56,986 nt of DNA from Welwitschia mirabilis (lineage: Eukaryota; Gnetophyta; Gnetopsida; Welwitschiales), in contig JBOZIK010000001.1 in NCBI GenBank assembly GCA_051453625.1, positions 20,797,769-20,854,754 of the forward strand, given 5' to 3'. Position numbers and translations under genes: made by a program. The notes below the pieces were generated by a model, which did not search any database, was not told the DNA's origin, and saw nothing but the letters and a program-made list of their open reading frames with translations. Below, piece after piece: positions 46,101 through 56,744 of the stretch (within the stretch, counting starts at the first letter, position 1; every line of letters begins with the position of its first letter).

Positions 46101-47220
46101 TATGAAGTTAGATAAATCTAATTCAAAACCATCATTTATCTTTATGATGAGGATCATGTTAGAAGAGGTGTAAGCCATGAGAGAAAAACTAAGAGTCTTC
46201 CTTTTTTTACTCATCATTATTCAAAGTAGCCATATTATATTTTTTCTTAGGGTCCTTTGATGGATTCTACTTCTTGTAAATTGGATGCTTAACTTTCATG
46301 TGCTCAAACTCTTTACAAGTAGAGCATTAGGTCCTTTTTTCTCTCGAATTTCCTTTGGGTCTTAAGAATGATGTGTTATCCTCCTTCCTATTTTTCTATT
46401 TCTTACCTATCACCATCTTCTTAAGTTTTCTAGTAAACAAGGCTAATTCTTCATTCATATTAGAATCGGAATCAGAGGAACTAAATCTAGGAGAATCATT
46501 TTTATTACTACATTTAGAAGAGAAAACTTTTTAAGTATTAAAAGTCATACCTTTTCCTTTATTTGTTTTTTAAAATGCCTTAGTTCAAATGTCCAAATGT
46601 CGCTTACCAATTCTTCAAGCTTGATGTTTTCAATGTTCTTTGTGTCTTCAATCAATAGAACCTTATTTTTATAAGCTTTTGGTAGAGACCTCAAGATATT
46701 CTTAGCAATTTAACTAGTTTTAAGAGATTTTTCAAGTCCATAAAGACACTTTACAATATCCATAATTTATTGTTGAATTCATTGAATGTTTCACCATCTT
46801 GCATTTGAATTTTCTTAAATTGTTTTATAAGCACTTGCTTCTTAATCTTCGTAATCTAATTAGTTCCTTTATATGATACTTGCAAGTAATCCCATATACC
46901 TTTTATAGTATAAAAGTTTCTTACCTTTCTGTAATCTTTTACATTTAGTTCACAACAAATAAAATTCATGGCCTTTTCATTGAGCATAGCTTGATCTTTC
47001 TATTTGTCATTCCATGTGCTCCTTGATTTGATTATAAAGATAATGACTCCATTTTTTGTTTGAGGTTCCATTAAAGGGGAGAAGCCTTATTTCACCATAG
47101 CTCAGCAATTAAAGTTCATAGCTTTAATTAATACTTGCACCATTGTCTTTTAAAATTCATAATTGTCACTAGTAAAGTAAGGAGGACAGTTAATTGGTTA
47201 ACGTTCCAGGATGTAAACTC
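46101..47220 (-). pseudogene. gag: Ty1/copia gag remnant (UBN2-type)
   Basis: Minus strand, N to C: A-M-N-F-I-C-C-E-L near 46990, I-K-G-I-W-D-Y-L-Q-V near 46900 (usual A-K-E-x-W-D-x-L), K-I-K-K-Q-V-L-I-K-Q-F near 46840, F-N-E-F-N-N near 46780, N-I-L-R-S-L-P-K near 46690, and L-E-E-L-V-S-D near 46610: the standard order of the copia gag polypeptide. A CCHC knuckle lies at 46285-46326. Many frames are kept open across tens of codons; stops are again mostly TAA/TAG. Confidence 0.8.
46285..46326 (-). other. Altered zinc knuckle in copia gag
   Basis: C-S-T-C-K-E-F-E-H-M-K-V-K-H keeps CX2CX4HX4 spacing, but the last ligand reads His, not Cys. Confidence 0.6.
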
Positions 47221-47260
47221 TATTAAGCAATCAAATACAAGAAAAAATACCTATATCAAA

Positions 47261-47272
47261 TCTCTAGTACTA
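47261..47272 (-). other. Degraded initiator-Met-tRNA primer site (copia)
   Basis: Minus-strand TAGTACTAGAGA against the copia standard TGGTATCAGAGC: eight of twelve match. It lies two bases from the LTR end, where plant copia elements place it. Confidence 0.6.
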
Positions 47273-47274
47273 AT

Positions 47275-48300
47275 TGTTAGGACCTACTATCCTATATGAG
47301 AGAGGTAAATAGAATAGCTAAGGTAATTGTTACAATTTAATAAATTAACACTTTATTTGCATGATTTAGATTATCAATCAATTATCCTAGTTCTAATTTC
47401 AATTCAATAATGATGGTAATTAAAGTAATTAACTAAGGATATAATATTTTAAGCTCATGAGTTAGACTAAAAGAAATAAAGAAATAAGCACAAGATATAG
47501 AAAACAAGCTTGTTCTCCTTTATTACCAATGCAACCTCTAACTGCACTTAAATAGAACTTTATGTTACCCTCAATCAATACAACAAGATTCTTTAACAAT
47601 GCTCAACCTCAAGCCCAAGTTAATTCCTTTACTTGATGTTATAATTAAAGTACATATTGTCATGAGAAAGATTAAAGTATAATTGAGAGAGAATGATAAC
47701 AATTACAGTAAAATATTGATTTGATAAAATATGTGAATCCATATAATAGTCTAATTATTTATATAAGAATGTTTTTCACTATTATAGGGTATAAATATCA
47801 AAGATATGATTGTTGAAGCCCTTGAAAATGGTTGGTTGATTTCCTTAAATGAAGTTATAATGGTTGTCAATAGTCCATCATGCCTACATTTCTATTATTC
47901 ATTAGCCTAGTGGATGACCACTTCGAAGTGACAGTCAATCACTCATCTCGCGCTGGCCTTATGGGATAAGATCTGAGTTGGACAATTGACCTTGGTTGTA
48001 AAGCTGATTGATTACATGCATTATGTTTTCATTTCATTCATTAGTGGCTTTGACCCCTTCAAATTACCACTGGACCTGTCGTAGACCTCCTAGATATTGG
48101 TGTCTAACCCCTTGTTGTCTTTGTTAAACTTTTGATGTCAACATGTGGTTGATCTCTTAGAGAATGCCAGATGATTACTTGAACATCTTTCTACTAATTT
48201 AATTATTCTTTAAATCTCACTTTTCCTGAGGTTTAGATTGACGTCTTTATGACTTGCTTGTAAATAAACACATGCTCTAGATTTACTCCTATGACATCCA
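47275..48300 (-). mobile_element. Probable 5' LTR of the minus-strand copia element
   Basis: Starts on the plus strand as TGTTAGGACC, the usual inner end (minus strand ...GGTCCTAACA) before the primer site. GTCAAT/GTTGGAC-type words lie at 47930-47985. The outer end is not defined; I put it near 48300 only because wording changes to a T/C-rich stretch there. No second copy was confirmed. Confidence 0.45.
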
Positions 48301-49406
48301 GTACTAGTCTACAAATATCTTCATTTCATTAGTTTATAAGATAGTATGTGCATTGTTAATAAACAACTAAGAGATGAAACACTCTTTCCTTCTTTTACTT
48401 CCTTTTCTCCTCTTTTTACTAGCCTACCTACCCTATCCTACCTTTTTCCTTCCTAGAATTCCATGTTTTAGACATGGAATCCTTCCTTCTTCCATGTCAT
48501 GTGTGTGGAAATCCAAACTTTTATGCCAGGCATGAAACTTCCTTATCCCAACATTCCCTGAAACTGAATTTTCTTAGTCCCTCTCTCCCTCCACTGCATT
48601 TCACCAATCATGGAACTGTTGCTTACTAATTTTCCCTTTTAATCCTTAGTTCTTCACTACCATTACAAATTTCTCTTTATGTCATCCTTTATTCTTGAGG
48701 TTTTACCATCGCAATTCATCAATTTAAAGTTTAGAAGAATCCTAAGGTCATGTTAAATCCTTAGAATGCACTAAAGTGAAGTGTGTCTGCCCATGACATT
48801 ACACCATGAGGTAAGTACTAGTAAGATAACCAGCGAGGACACCACTTTTCTGGTGAGATGATCCTTTTTAGTACCATCAGGGACTAGCAAAGCACTACAA
48901 CCATGCCAAGCATTATGGACATTAGTTCACTAAAGTTACTACTAATTTGGAGCTATTTAAGAGGCCCCACCTAGGTATCATCACTTCTCATCCTTTTTAT
49001 TCCTCTATGTTACTTCCTATTCTCTACTTTAATCTCAAATAAGTAGTCGCTTCCATCCTCTCCTCCTTCTAGGTCCTCACATCTAGGAAATTCTCTCTAC
49101 ATTCTCTTTTAATTTCCAATGCCTCCTTTAGTGTGGTGATCTCTTCATGAACTGGAGGTTCCCTTCCTTCATTTGCATTTCAAATAGCCATCTCGACTTT
49201 ATAGTAGCTCTAACTCTAGGTTAATAGAAGGAAATATCCCTTCCACATGCAGAATACATCAAAAGAAGCACTAAATAATCTTTTTTCTCATGTATTTCTT
49301 ATAATTATTTATAGTTTATTAATTCAGTTTCTAATGTAATAATATAGCTCCTTCTTCTCCTCTCCTAGAAGGATACGACTATCTTGGGCTAATTGACCTG
49401 CATTCC
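48301..49406 (+). other. Pyrimidine-rich region with a plus-strand promoter-like site
   Basis: Long C/T-rich runs at 48380-48440 and 48560-48600. CTATTTAAG at 48953-48961 with a following GC-rich 'AGGCCCCACC' and a T/C-rich leader looks like an LTR or Pol II promoter. It may be the 5' LTR of the plus-strand gypsy element to its right; no primer site was seen. Confidence 0.4.
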
Positions 49407-51239
49407 ATGCATGCTCACCCTGACACCAATACCTCACTACAAGCAGCACATAAGGCTCTTTCACTAAGGAGGAACTTGACTAAGTACTTTAAATACTATG
49501 TGGTCGATGGATTAGTGCCCTATAGATGGTGTTATCGGTTTGGTCTTGTTTTTAGCAGGGTAAGGAATCATAACTATAATGTCATTCTAGTTAGAACTAG
49601 TGCAGGCATAGAGGATTCTTGTTCATATAGTATGATTACATGGAAGGTATGGATGTGTAACAAGGACTTGATTTTAGATAACCTCTTTTCAGGAAGAATA
49701 ATCCATATTGTATACTTCTCAAAGGAGACCATCCCTTAGGTGCACCCTGCCTCCTTGTTCGAACCTCATCCTATCTCACATGCTTAGTCTTAGAGGAGAC
49801 TTCTTAGGATCCTCTATTTCCATAGTTAAGACATGCTTTACATTTTCCTATCTAAGACAGACCTTGGAGTAACCAGGAGGATACACCCTTTCTTAAAGAC
49901 ATCCTCCATTATTTTGACCTCTACCCTTCCCTTTTGTTTTATTTTATTTATTTATCTTTCTTTCATAAGAATCCACTAGTTATGCACCACCCATTATTCT
50001 AACCTTATTTCTTTGTTACTTCGTACCTTGAGGGAAATTATTTTAAGTACCTAATTTCTAGCCGCCCTCTAAAATAAGTCCAGGGCTTTACCTGAAAAAG
50101 CAAGCATTATTATCTCTTAAAAGCGTAGAGAAGAAAATTTGAATCAACACATCTTCTCTAGCACTAGAATGAGGGCCAAAGTAGTTGCATTGGTTCATTA
50201 CTATCATACATGCTCTAAGGCATAGCTATAATAAAATAAGGGATTTGAATAATCTTCATTACCCTTTCCCTTCTCATTTATCACATTGTCTTCTAAAGAA
50301 GAATCTTCTGAATCCTTCCCTTTAACCCATCATCATCTTTAACTAGTGATTATTCATCACATCCATTTCTTCTTACTAATCATATTCCTTCTTTAACTAA
50401 CTTATTCATGGCTAATATACCCTCTCCTTGTATTGGAAATAATCCCCTTAACTTTCTTATCCTTAACCATTTATCAGTAGAACATGGTAAGTTCTATTAA
50501 ACCTAGAGCTTCCACTCTTCTCTGGCCCCAAAAGAACATATCACCACTTTTACTATGGGGCTCTACTTTTTAGAAGTAAATAAAGAAGATGTTGCTTACT
50601 AACTATTTCTCATCTACATCAGATAGGAAGCTTAGCTCTGGCATCTGTGTCTACCTTACTACTCTATTGGTTTAAGGAATGAGTTGACTTAAGCTTTCAT
50701 CCACTATTTTAAAGGGTAAATAGATCTAGAAACTCTCTATTAATACTTCGTAATCATTCAAAAGAAGCATACATGAATAGTGAAGGCATTTAATAACCAC
50801 TTTTGAGTCATCTATGATCACCTCCATAAATAGTACAAACCTTCTATCTTACAAGTTATGATCATGTACAAGGTAGCTTTAGATGGTGTGGCACATTTCT
50901 TTTTAAAATAAAGGCCTAATCTTAATAGTTTATAGGATATAATGAATATGATCATCTATTTAGAGAGGCTCATGTTAGTGACCTCTTATGATCATGTCAA
51001 CCCTACTCATCTAAACCTTCTTATCCCTCCACCACCTAATATTACACCTTTACCTATGAAAACCATCTTTAACCCTACCAACTTAGGAACTGCATCCTGT
51101 CCTCAACTCCTAGTTGCCACATCTATGGTGCCTTCACATTTCTTACCCTCTTTTCTTACATCTAGTTTCTCATCTTCTTCTTTCCAAAACCCTTTTCCCT
51201 TACATTTGCCACTGAACCCTATTCCTTAACCCAAAACAT
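49407..51239 (+). other. Unassigned 5' part of the plus-strand gypsy element
   Basis: Holds an open plus-strand frame of 110 codons (49407-49739, Trp/Tyr-containing, not recognised) and one of 95 codons rich in Pro and Ser (50942-51229, P-S-S-F-type repeats). Both lie in the right strand and place for a gag region, but I cannot match them to a family. Confidence 0.35.
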
Positions 51240-51960
51240 ATCTCATATCCAGGTGGATACTTCCACCACCTTAGAAATTGAAGAGGATATTGAAGCATTT
51301 GGGTGCATGTTGAGAAAATTAACTCAAAACATGGAATAGTTAAAGACCTATTAAGGGAGAATCTAAGAAAAATATGAACAACAAGTAGGGAAGTGGTTCC
51401 CCAACCTAATGTGGGATCTTAAACAACAACGCATACAACTCACTAGGAAAAACTCCAATATTGTATCCTTTCATGATCATCCTTCATTCCACTAAAGAAG
51501 ATTGTCATGACTACCTCCACATGTAGGAAATTATGAAGGCCTTCTGTAACTTCACAAATCCCTCTTCTCATTTCAAAGGGGCATACTACATTGACATTAT
51601 AAACTTCCTAGTAAAATTTAATATCACCTCTATTCCTCACAAAAGTGAAAATAAGCATATCAACCTTGCTAAAGATATAATTGCTTAATACACATCAATT
51701 TACTCCAAAAGGGCTTTGGTTACAAATAGACAAGCCATGAGACTCAAATTGATTAAAAAAAGTAGTAAGAAGTTAAAAGAAGATGAGAAGGAGCAAACCA
51801 CTATGTTCGTCCCTTCTAGTAAGAATACAATGCCTTTAAATTAGAATGCTTTAAATGAGCCTCCATCGTATGATACGATGGAAGATCTAAAGAAGTGTAA
51901 TGTTAATCTATATATCTTAGTAGTCCTTCAGATAAGTAAAGATTAGTAAATGAAGCTTGT
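51240..51960 (+). pseudogene. Possible gag tail of the gypsy element
   Basis: The plus strand reads V-D-T-S-T-T-L-E-I-E-E-D-I-E-A-F-G then R-K-L-T-Q-N-M-E, an acidic region with a helical look, followed by a Lys-rich part near 51760-51800. It precedes a protease-like segment. No zinc knuckle found. The identity rests on position only. Confidence 0.35.
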
Positions 51961-52129
51961 ACAAGCCTATATGTTTACTAGTATACAGAGAAGAGAACAT
52001 TTATCATAGAAATGAACATAGTAAAATTAGAAGTAAAGGCCACTATCTTCACTGTGAAGAAAAAGATATCACTTTTCTTGTTACTTTACGTATGTTTGAA
52101 AAGAAATTCCATAATTGTCTTAACAACTT

Positions 52130-52649
52130 TAGAGCCTCTACCAAAATTCCTCCTTCTGAGATGATCAAGTAATTAGACTTAACTCCAAAGAAATGTAGTA
52201 AATTAATCATCTAACTAAGCCATATTAAGTTGCAAGTCTAAGGCATTCTCAAGGATGTCAAAATACAGCTAACATCAGATCCCAAGATCATGACTATTAC
52301 TAATCCCTATGTCATCAAGATTCCAACCATATAGAGTGTTCTATTAAGTTAGAGATAGGGAACTCCTCTCAATGCATACATCTTTTAGATTACTCACATA
52401 TGTGGCTATCCTAGAAAGAAGTCTCTAATTAGATTTGGGTCAAAAGCAAAAGCTTATAGTAGGGAGAAGCTAAATTCAAAAGAACCCATTAGAGAATCTA
52501 GGCTTGTATCCTACCTTTATGATATCAAGAGGGTAATACTAGAATTAGAAGAACTTCAAGATCCCTCAGGGCTAATATTAACTGAAGAGACTTGGTTTGT
52601 ATAGCCACCAATGCACAAGATAAAGGTAGAAGCATAGTCCTTAGATCAT
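52130..52649 (+). pseudogene. Protease-like segment of the gypsy element
   Basis: The plus strand reads I-P-P-S-E-M-I-K, later D-V-K-I-Q-L-T-S-D-P, I-P-T-I-x-S-V-L-L-S, and a G-T-P-L-N-A-Y-I segment, as in the C-terminal half of proteases in Tat-like plant gypsy elements (usual P-T-x-Y-x-x-L-L-G-R...G). The catalytic Asp segment was not identified. It is followed at once by an RNase H domain. Confidence 0.45.
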
Positions 52650-52965
52650 TAAAGAGACATTGCACTTAAAAATATTTCTAAGTTAAATTTCTAGTATTAA
52701 ATAATACCACTGAGTATAAGGCCTTAGTCTATGCCCTGAAGTAGGCACTTTTGAAGAAGATAAAAAAAGTTCACATACTTAGAGATTCTAAAGTTGAGAT
52801 TAACTAGATTAAAGAAAAATTCCAAATGCATAAACCATATTAAAGATGTATAAAATAAGAGTTTTGAATTTGTTAGACTAGTTTAAGGGAGTGGTCTATT
52901 ACTCAGATCCCATGAGGAAAGAATTCACTGGCACAGAAAGTAGTAGTTTCAGTCATAAGACATGG
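52650..52965 (+). pseudogene. Extra RNase H domain upstream of RT
   Basis: One plus-strand frame reads N-N-T-T-E-Y-K-A-L-V-Y-A-L-K (usual N-N-x-A-E-Y-E-A-L-x-x-G-L), H-I-L-R-D-S-K-V-E-I-N (usual x-V-x-G-D-S-x-L-V-x-x-Q), and Q-I-P-x-G-K-N-S-L-A (usual x-I-P-R-E-x-N-x-x-A-D). This is the archaeal/plant-like RNase H found as a second domain in Tat-related gypsy elements. Here it lies before, not after, the RT. The frame is unbroken apart from stops (TAG/TAA/TGA). The catalytic E of A-E-Y is kept as E; the D of D-S is kept. Confidence 0.75.
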
Positions 52966-53359
52966 CCTAGTTAATGATCCAATATTTAAGAAACTTTAGA
53001 TCCATACCCTATTAAATAAAGTAATCTTGGATAACATCAAAGACTTTAAGTATTCGAAAAGGATAACTAGATCATTAAGTTCATTTGCAATCAAGAGAAG
53101 TTTAAAAATCAAATGTTGGATGAAGAAGAAGACTTAGGAAAGGGTTGACATTTCATAAAGGATGACATGATGCAACTCCACAGTATATGATCCCTATAAG
53201 ATTTAATCAACTTGAGAAGTTCTGTAACATAGAATTATAACTCCATTTTCTCCATGATGCATAAATAAGGAAGTGGATGAGATTAATCTAAGTTACTTAT
53301 AGAAATCTAAGACTATTAAAATTGAAAGGGTGTATTCCACCCAAGCAAGCTACGATATA
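52966..53359 (+). other. Linker between extra RNase H and RT
   Basis: Low-complexity coding-like spacer; K-T-I-K-I-E-R near 53312 fits the linker found just before RT in this group of polyproteins. Nothing else recognised. Confidence 0.45.
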
Positions 53360-54140
53360 ATATTGGTCTACCAAGAGTCTAAAAATGTCTTTACTTGGTC
53401 GTATAAGGATATGATGGAATTTGATTCATAGATATTGATTCGCACCATCTCCCTTAAGGAAAGCACTAAGCCATTTAAGTAAAGGTAAAGGAGGGTGAAT
53501 GTAGTTCTAGAACCACTAATCAAAAAAGAAGTTGATAAGCTCCTGTAGTTAGGTATCATCTACCTTATTAAGCATACCATATGGATAATTAACTTTATTT
53601 ACATCAGAAAGAAAAGTAGAAATATTCATCTATGCATAAACTTTCAGAATCTGAGTAAGGCCTCTATCAAAGACAACTACCCCATCCCAACCATTAATGA
53701 AGTATTGGAAAAGGTAGTAAGTGAAAAAACGTTATCTTTCTTAAATGGATTTTCTAGTTATAATCAGATATAGTTAATCATTATAGATTAAATCAAAATG
53801 ACTTTCACCATCGATGTCCTTTAGCTTGATTAACACTAGAGCCATTTTTTAGATAGTTATGAAGCATACACTGGTAGGGCTAATTAGAAGATGTATAGTC
53901 ATTTTGACATCATAGTCTATTCCAATAAGCAATCTGATCATGTGTGAGACCTTAGGAAGATATTCCTATGATTCAGATATTTTGGGTTATTCCTTGACCC
54001 AAAGAAAAGTATCATAGTTATTTCCTTAAGCAAGCTACTAGGATATCTTATATCTAATCAAGGCATGAGGGTAGAACCCAAATGCATACATACCATTTAA
54101 AAGATTCTTCTTCTAGAGTGCCTTAAATAAATTTAATCTT
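53360..54140 (+). pseudogene. Ty3/gypsy (Tat-like) reverse transcriptase remnant
   Basis: The plus strand reads V-F-T-W-S-Y-K-D-M (usual V-F-A-W-S-Y-x-D-M) at 53389, K-P-F-x-x-R then E-V-D-K-L-L at 53530, L-C-I-N-F-Q-N-L (usual V-C-V-D-F-R-D-L) near 53635, K-D-N-Y-P-I-P at 53670, L-S-F-L-N-G-F-S-S-Y-N-Q-I near 53735, D-P-K-K-S at 53997 and L-L-G-Y-L-I-S near 54030. The block around Y-V-D-D is not cleanly readable: about 53830-53930 is damaged and seems shortened. It copied element RNA into DNA; it is now inactive. Confidence 0.85.
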
Positions 54141-54438
54141 TCTTAGGAAATATTCAAGACCTTTTAAAGATAATGGCTCCCATCATGGCACTATAAAAAA
54201 AGAACACCCCATTTATATGAATCTTAGAAAGCAAGAAAGCATTTAAATTAATCAAGAAAACAATATCATCATTCCCAAGATTGGTGAATCCAGACTTTTA
54301 AAAATAGCTCTTTATCTATGCTTATGATTTAAAAACCACTACTACAAGAGTACTCACCCAAAAGACAAAAGATCTAGAAGGTGGGAATAGAGAATGTCTA
54401 GTTTAATTCATGAGTAAACCTTTATGTGATGTTGAACT
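54141..54438 (+). pseudogene. Gypsy RNase H, cut by copia insertion
   Basis: After RT the plus strand reads S-K-K-A-F-K-L-I-K (usual x-x-x-A-F-x-x-I-K), L-V-N-P-D-F, L-F-I-Y-A-Y-D and F-M-S-K-P-L-C-D-V-E-L (usual Y-x-S-R-x-L-x-x-x-E). It stops abruptly at 54438, where the LTR of a copia element starts, leaving the rest of RNase H and the integrase beyond that insertion, outside the window. Confidence 0.75.
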
Positions 54439-54682
54439 TGTTATAAATATAACAACAATAAAGTACTTAAACAAAATGAAACAATAGGCACATAAAAGGA
54501 GCAACATAGAATTTACGTAATTCGGGCTCTTCTTACCCTACGTCTGCTAGAAACAATGCAGATTGCTATTGATTCATTAAGAGCAAACATGTTAAATCTA
54601 ACAAACAACACTTTAACAGGTTTATATAGCCCTAGGGTTAGGGTTATAAGCCAATCCTCTTTTACAACTTTAAATAGGGGTC
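54439..54682 (-). mobile_element. 3' LTR (outer part) of the right-edge copia element
   Basis: The plus strand opens TGTTATAAATATAAC right where gypsy RNase H ends. It contains 'GAATTTACGTAATTCGGGC' with CpG sites kept, a phrase typical of plant copia LTRs, and a minus-strand TATA box. It continues into the 872-N gap. The copia RT to the right is on the minus strand, as required. Confidence 0.7.
54620..54629 (-). promoter_or_regulatory. Minus-strand TATA box in copia LTR
   Basis: Minus-strand CTATATAAAC, followed by CTGTTAAAGTG, with 'CCCTAGGG' just upstream. Confidence 0.6.
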
Positions 54683-55554
54683 NNNNNNNNNNNNNNNNNN
54701 NNNNNNNNNNNNNNNNNNNNNNNNNNNNNNNNNNNNNNNNNNNNNNNNNNNNNNNNNNNNNNNNNNNNNNNNNNNNNNNNNNNNNNNNNNNNNNNNNNNN
54801 NNNNNNNNNNNNNNNNNNNNNNNNNNNNNNNNNNNNNNNNNNNNNNNNNNNNNNNNNNNNNNNNNNNNNNNNNNNNNNNNNNNNNNNNNNNNNNNNNNNN
54901 NNNNNNNNNNNNNNNNNNNNNNNNNNNNNNNNNNNNNNNNNNNNNNNNNNNNNNNNNNNNNNNNNNNNNNNNNNNNNNNNNNNNNNNNNNNNNNNNNNNN
55001 NNNNNNNNNNNNNNNNNNNNNNNNNNNNNNNNNNNNNNNNNNNNNNNNNNNNNNNNNNNNNNNNNNNNNNNNNNNNNNNNNNNNNNNNNNNNNNNNNNNN
55101 NNNNNNNNNNNNNNNNNNNNNNNNNNNNNNNNNNNNNNNNNNNNNNNNNNNNNNNNNNNNNNNNNNNNNNNNNNNNNNNNNNNNNNNNNNNNNNNNNNNN
55201 NNNNNNNNNNNNNNNNNNNNNNNNNNNNNNNNNNNNNNNNNNNNNNNNNNNNNNNNNNNNNNNNNNNNNNNNNNNNNNNNNNNNNNNNNNNNNNNNNNNN
55301 NNNNNNNNNNNNNNNNNNNNNNNNNNNNNNNNNNNNNNNNNNNNNNNNNNNNNNNNNNNNNNNNNNNNNNNNNNNNNNNNNNNNNNNNNNNNNNNNNNNN
55401 NNNNNNNNNNNNNNNNNNNNNNNNNNNNNNNNNNNNNNNNNNNNNNNNNNNNNNNNNNNNNNNNNNNNNNNNNNNNNNNNNNNNNNNNNNNNNNNNNNNN
55501 NNNNNNNNNNNNNNNNNNNNNNNNNNNNNNNNNNNNNNNNNNNNNNNNNNNNNN
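54683..55554. other. Assembly gap (872 N)
   Basis: Lies between the copia LTR and its RT, so it should contain RNase H, the polypurine tract and the inner LTR part. Confidence 0.95.
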
Positions 55555-55980
55555 GCCATGTTAAACCTTTTTAAGACCTTATGAATGTAATTAGATTGAC
55601 TTAACCACAATTTTCCACTTTTTCTGTCTCGCTCAATCCTCATTTCAAGGATTTGTTTTTCCTGTCCAAGGTCTTTTATTGCAAACATCTTTGTCATTTG
55701 TGATTTCAATCTCTATATTTCATGTAAATAATTTTCAATAATTAACATATCATCTACATATAGAAATAGAATGGTAATCTTACTAGTTGTTCTCATCAGA
55801 TAAACACAGTGATCTACTTTGCATCTTTCATATTTTTGTTCCATCATCAAATTGTCAAATTTCTTGTACCATTGCCTAGATGCATATTTTAGGCAATATA
55901 AACTTATCTTCAACTTGCATACCAAGTTCTTGCCATTCCCAAAACCTTCTAGCTATGCCAGAGACGTTTCTTCTTGCACA
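55555..55980 (-). pseudogene. Copia RT, C-terminal half (Tnt1/Tork-like)
   Basis: Minus strand: V-C-K-L-K-I-S-L-Y-C-L-K (usual V-C-K-L-x-K-S-L-Y-G-L-K) near 55920, R-Q-W-Y-K-K-F-D, then the catalytic Y-V-D-D-M-L-I with Y-V-D-D at 55749-55760, and M-T-K-M-F-A-I-K-D-L-G near 55690 with L-W-L-S-Q-S-N-Y-I near 55610. This wording is that of the Tnt1/Tork group. Frames are nearly intact, unlike the copia at 42-47 kb. The right end (55889-55980) repeats 56081-56170 across a gap. Confidence 0.9.
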
Positions 55981-56170
55981 NNNNNNNNNNNNNNNNNNNN
56001 NNNNNNNNNNNNNNNNNNNNNNNNNNNNNNNNNNNNNNNNNNNNNNNNNNNNNNNNNNNNNNNNNNNNNNNNNNNNNNNNTTAGGCCATATAAATTTCTC
56101 TTCAACTTGCATACCAAGTTCTTGCCATTCCCAAAACCTTCTAGCTATTCCATATAAGTTTCTTCTTGCA
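55889..56170. other. Copia RT segment repeated on both sides of a 100-N gap
   Basis: 55889-55978 and 56081-56170 are the same 90-bp RT piece (encoding N-G-K-N-L-V-C-K-L-K) with few differences. The left copy ends at the gap and the right copy starts at it, the mark of two overlapping contigs that were not merged. Confidence 0.9.
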
Positions 56171-56744
56171 AATCACCATGCAAGAATGCAGTTTTGATAT
56201 ACAATTGTTCTAATTCTAAATTCATGCAAGCTACCATAAGTAAAATGATATGAATGAAGGTATTCTTAACAACAGGAAAGAAAATTTCATTGAAATTAAT
56301 ACCTTTTTGTTATACAAAACCCTTCGCTATCATTCTAGCCTTGTACTGCTTTGCTTCAGTGGTTTCTTATTTCAACCTACAGATCCACCTGTTTTTCAAT
56401 GCCCTTTCCCCAAGTGGCAAGGGAATTAGCCCCCAAGTATGGTTTTTCTCGAAGGACTCCATTTCCTCATACATAGCCTCCATCCATTTACTAGCATCAG
56501 GATTGCGAATGGCTTCTTGATATGACTCTGGTTCTCTTGCATTTATATAAAGAATATAATTCAATGATGGAGAATACCTGGCAGGTGGTCTGATAGGTCT
56601 AGTAGAATACCTAACCCAATGATATGATGTTTGAAAGTTCTCTATATTTTGATCAAATTCAGGTCTAGTTTTAGGAACATTCTCATGTTCCACTTTTTCC
56701 TCTTTCTCATCAGAGGAGTTGCATTGAGAATCATCTTCAATCAT
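56081..56744 (-). pseudogene. Copia RT, N-terminal half, and linker
   Basis: Minus strand: the linker has R-P-P-A-R-Y-S-P-S-L-N-Y near 56580 and E-P-E-S-Y-Q-E-A-I (usual E-P-x-x-Y-x-E-A) near 56525; RT begins W-M-E-A-M-Y-E-E-M-E-S-F near 56475, T-W-G-L-I-P-L-P near 56425, Y-K-A-R-M-I-A-K-G-F near 56330 and K-T-A-F-L-H-G-D-L near 56190. An open frame of 125 codons (56367-56744) is intact; a few TAG/TAA stops break it further on. Confidence 0.9.

Noticed and set aside
54513-55709. 398-codon minus-strand open frame
   Set aside because: Most of it is the 872-N gap. Only the copia RT part at its start is real; the other end is LTR sequence.
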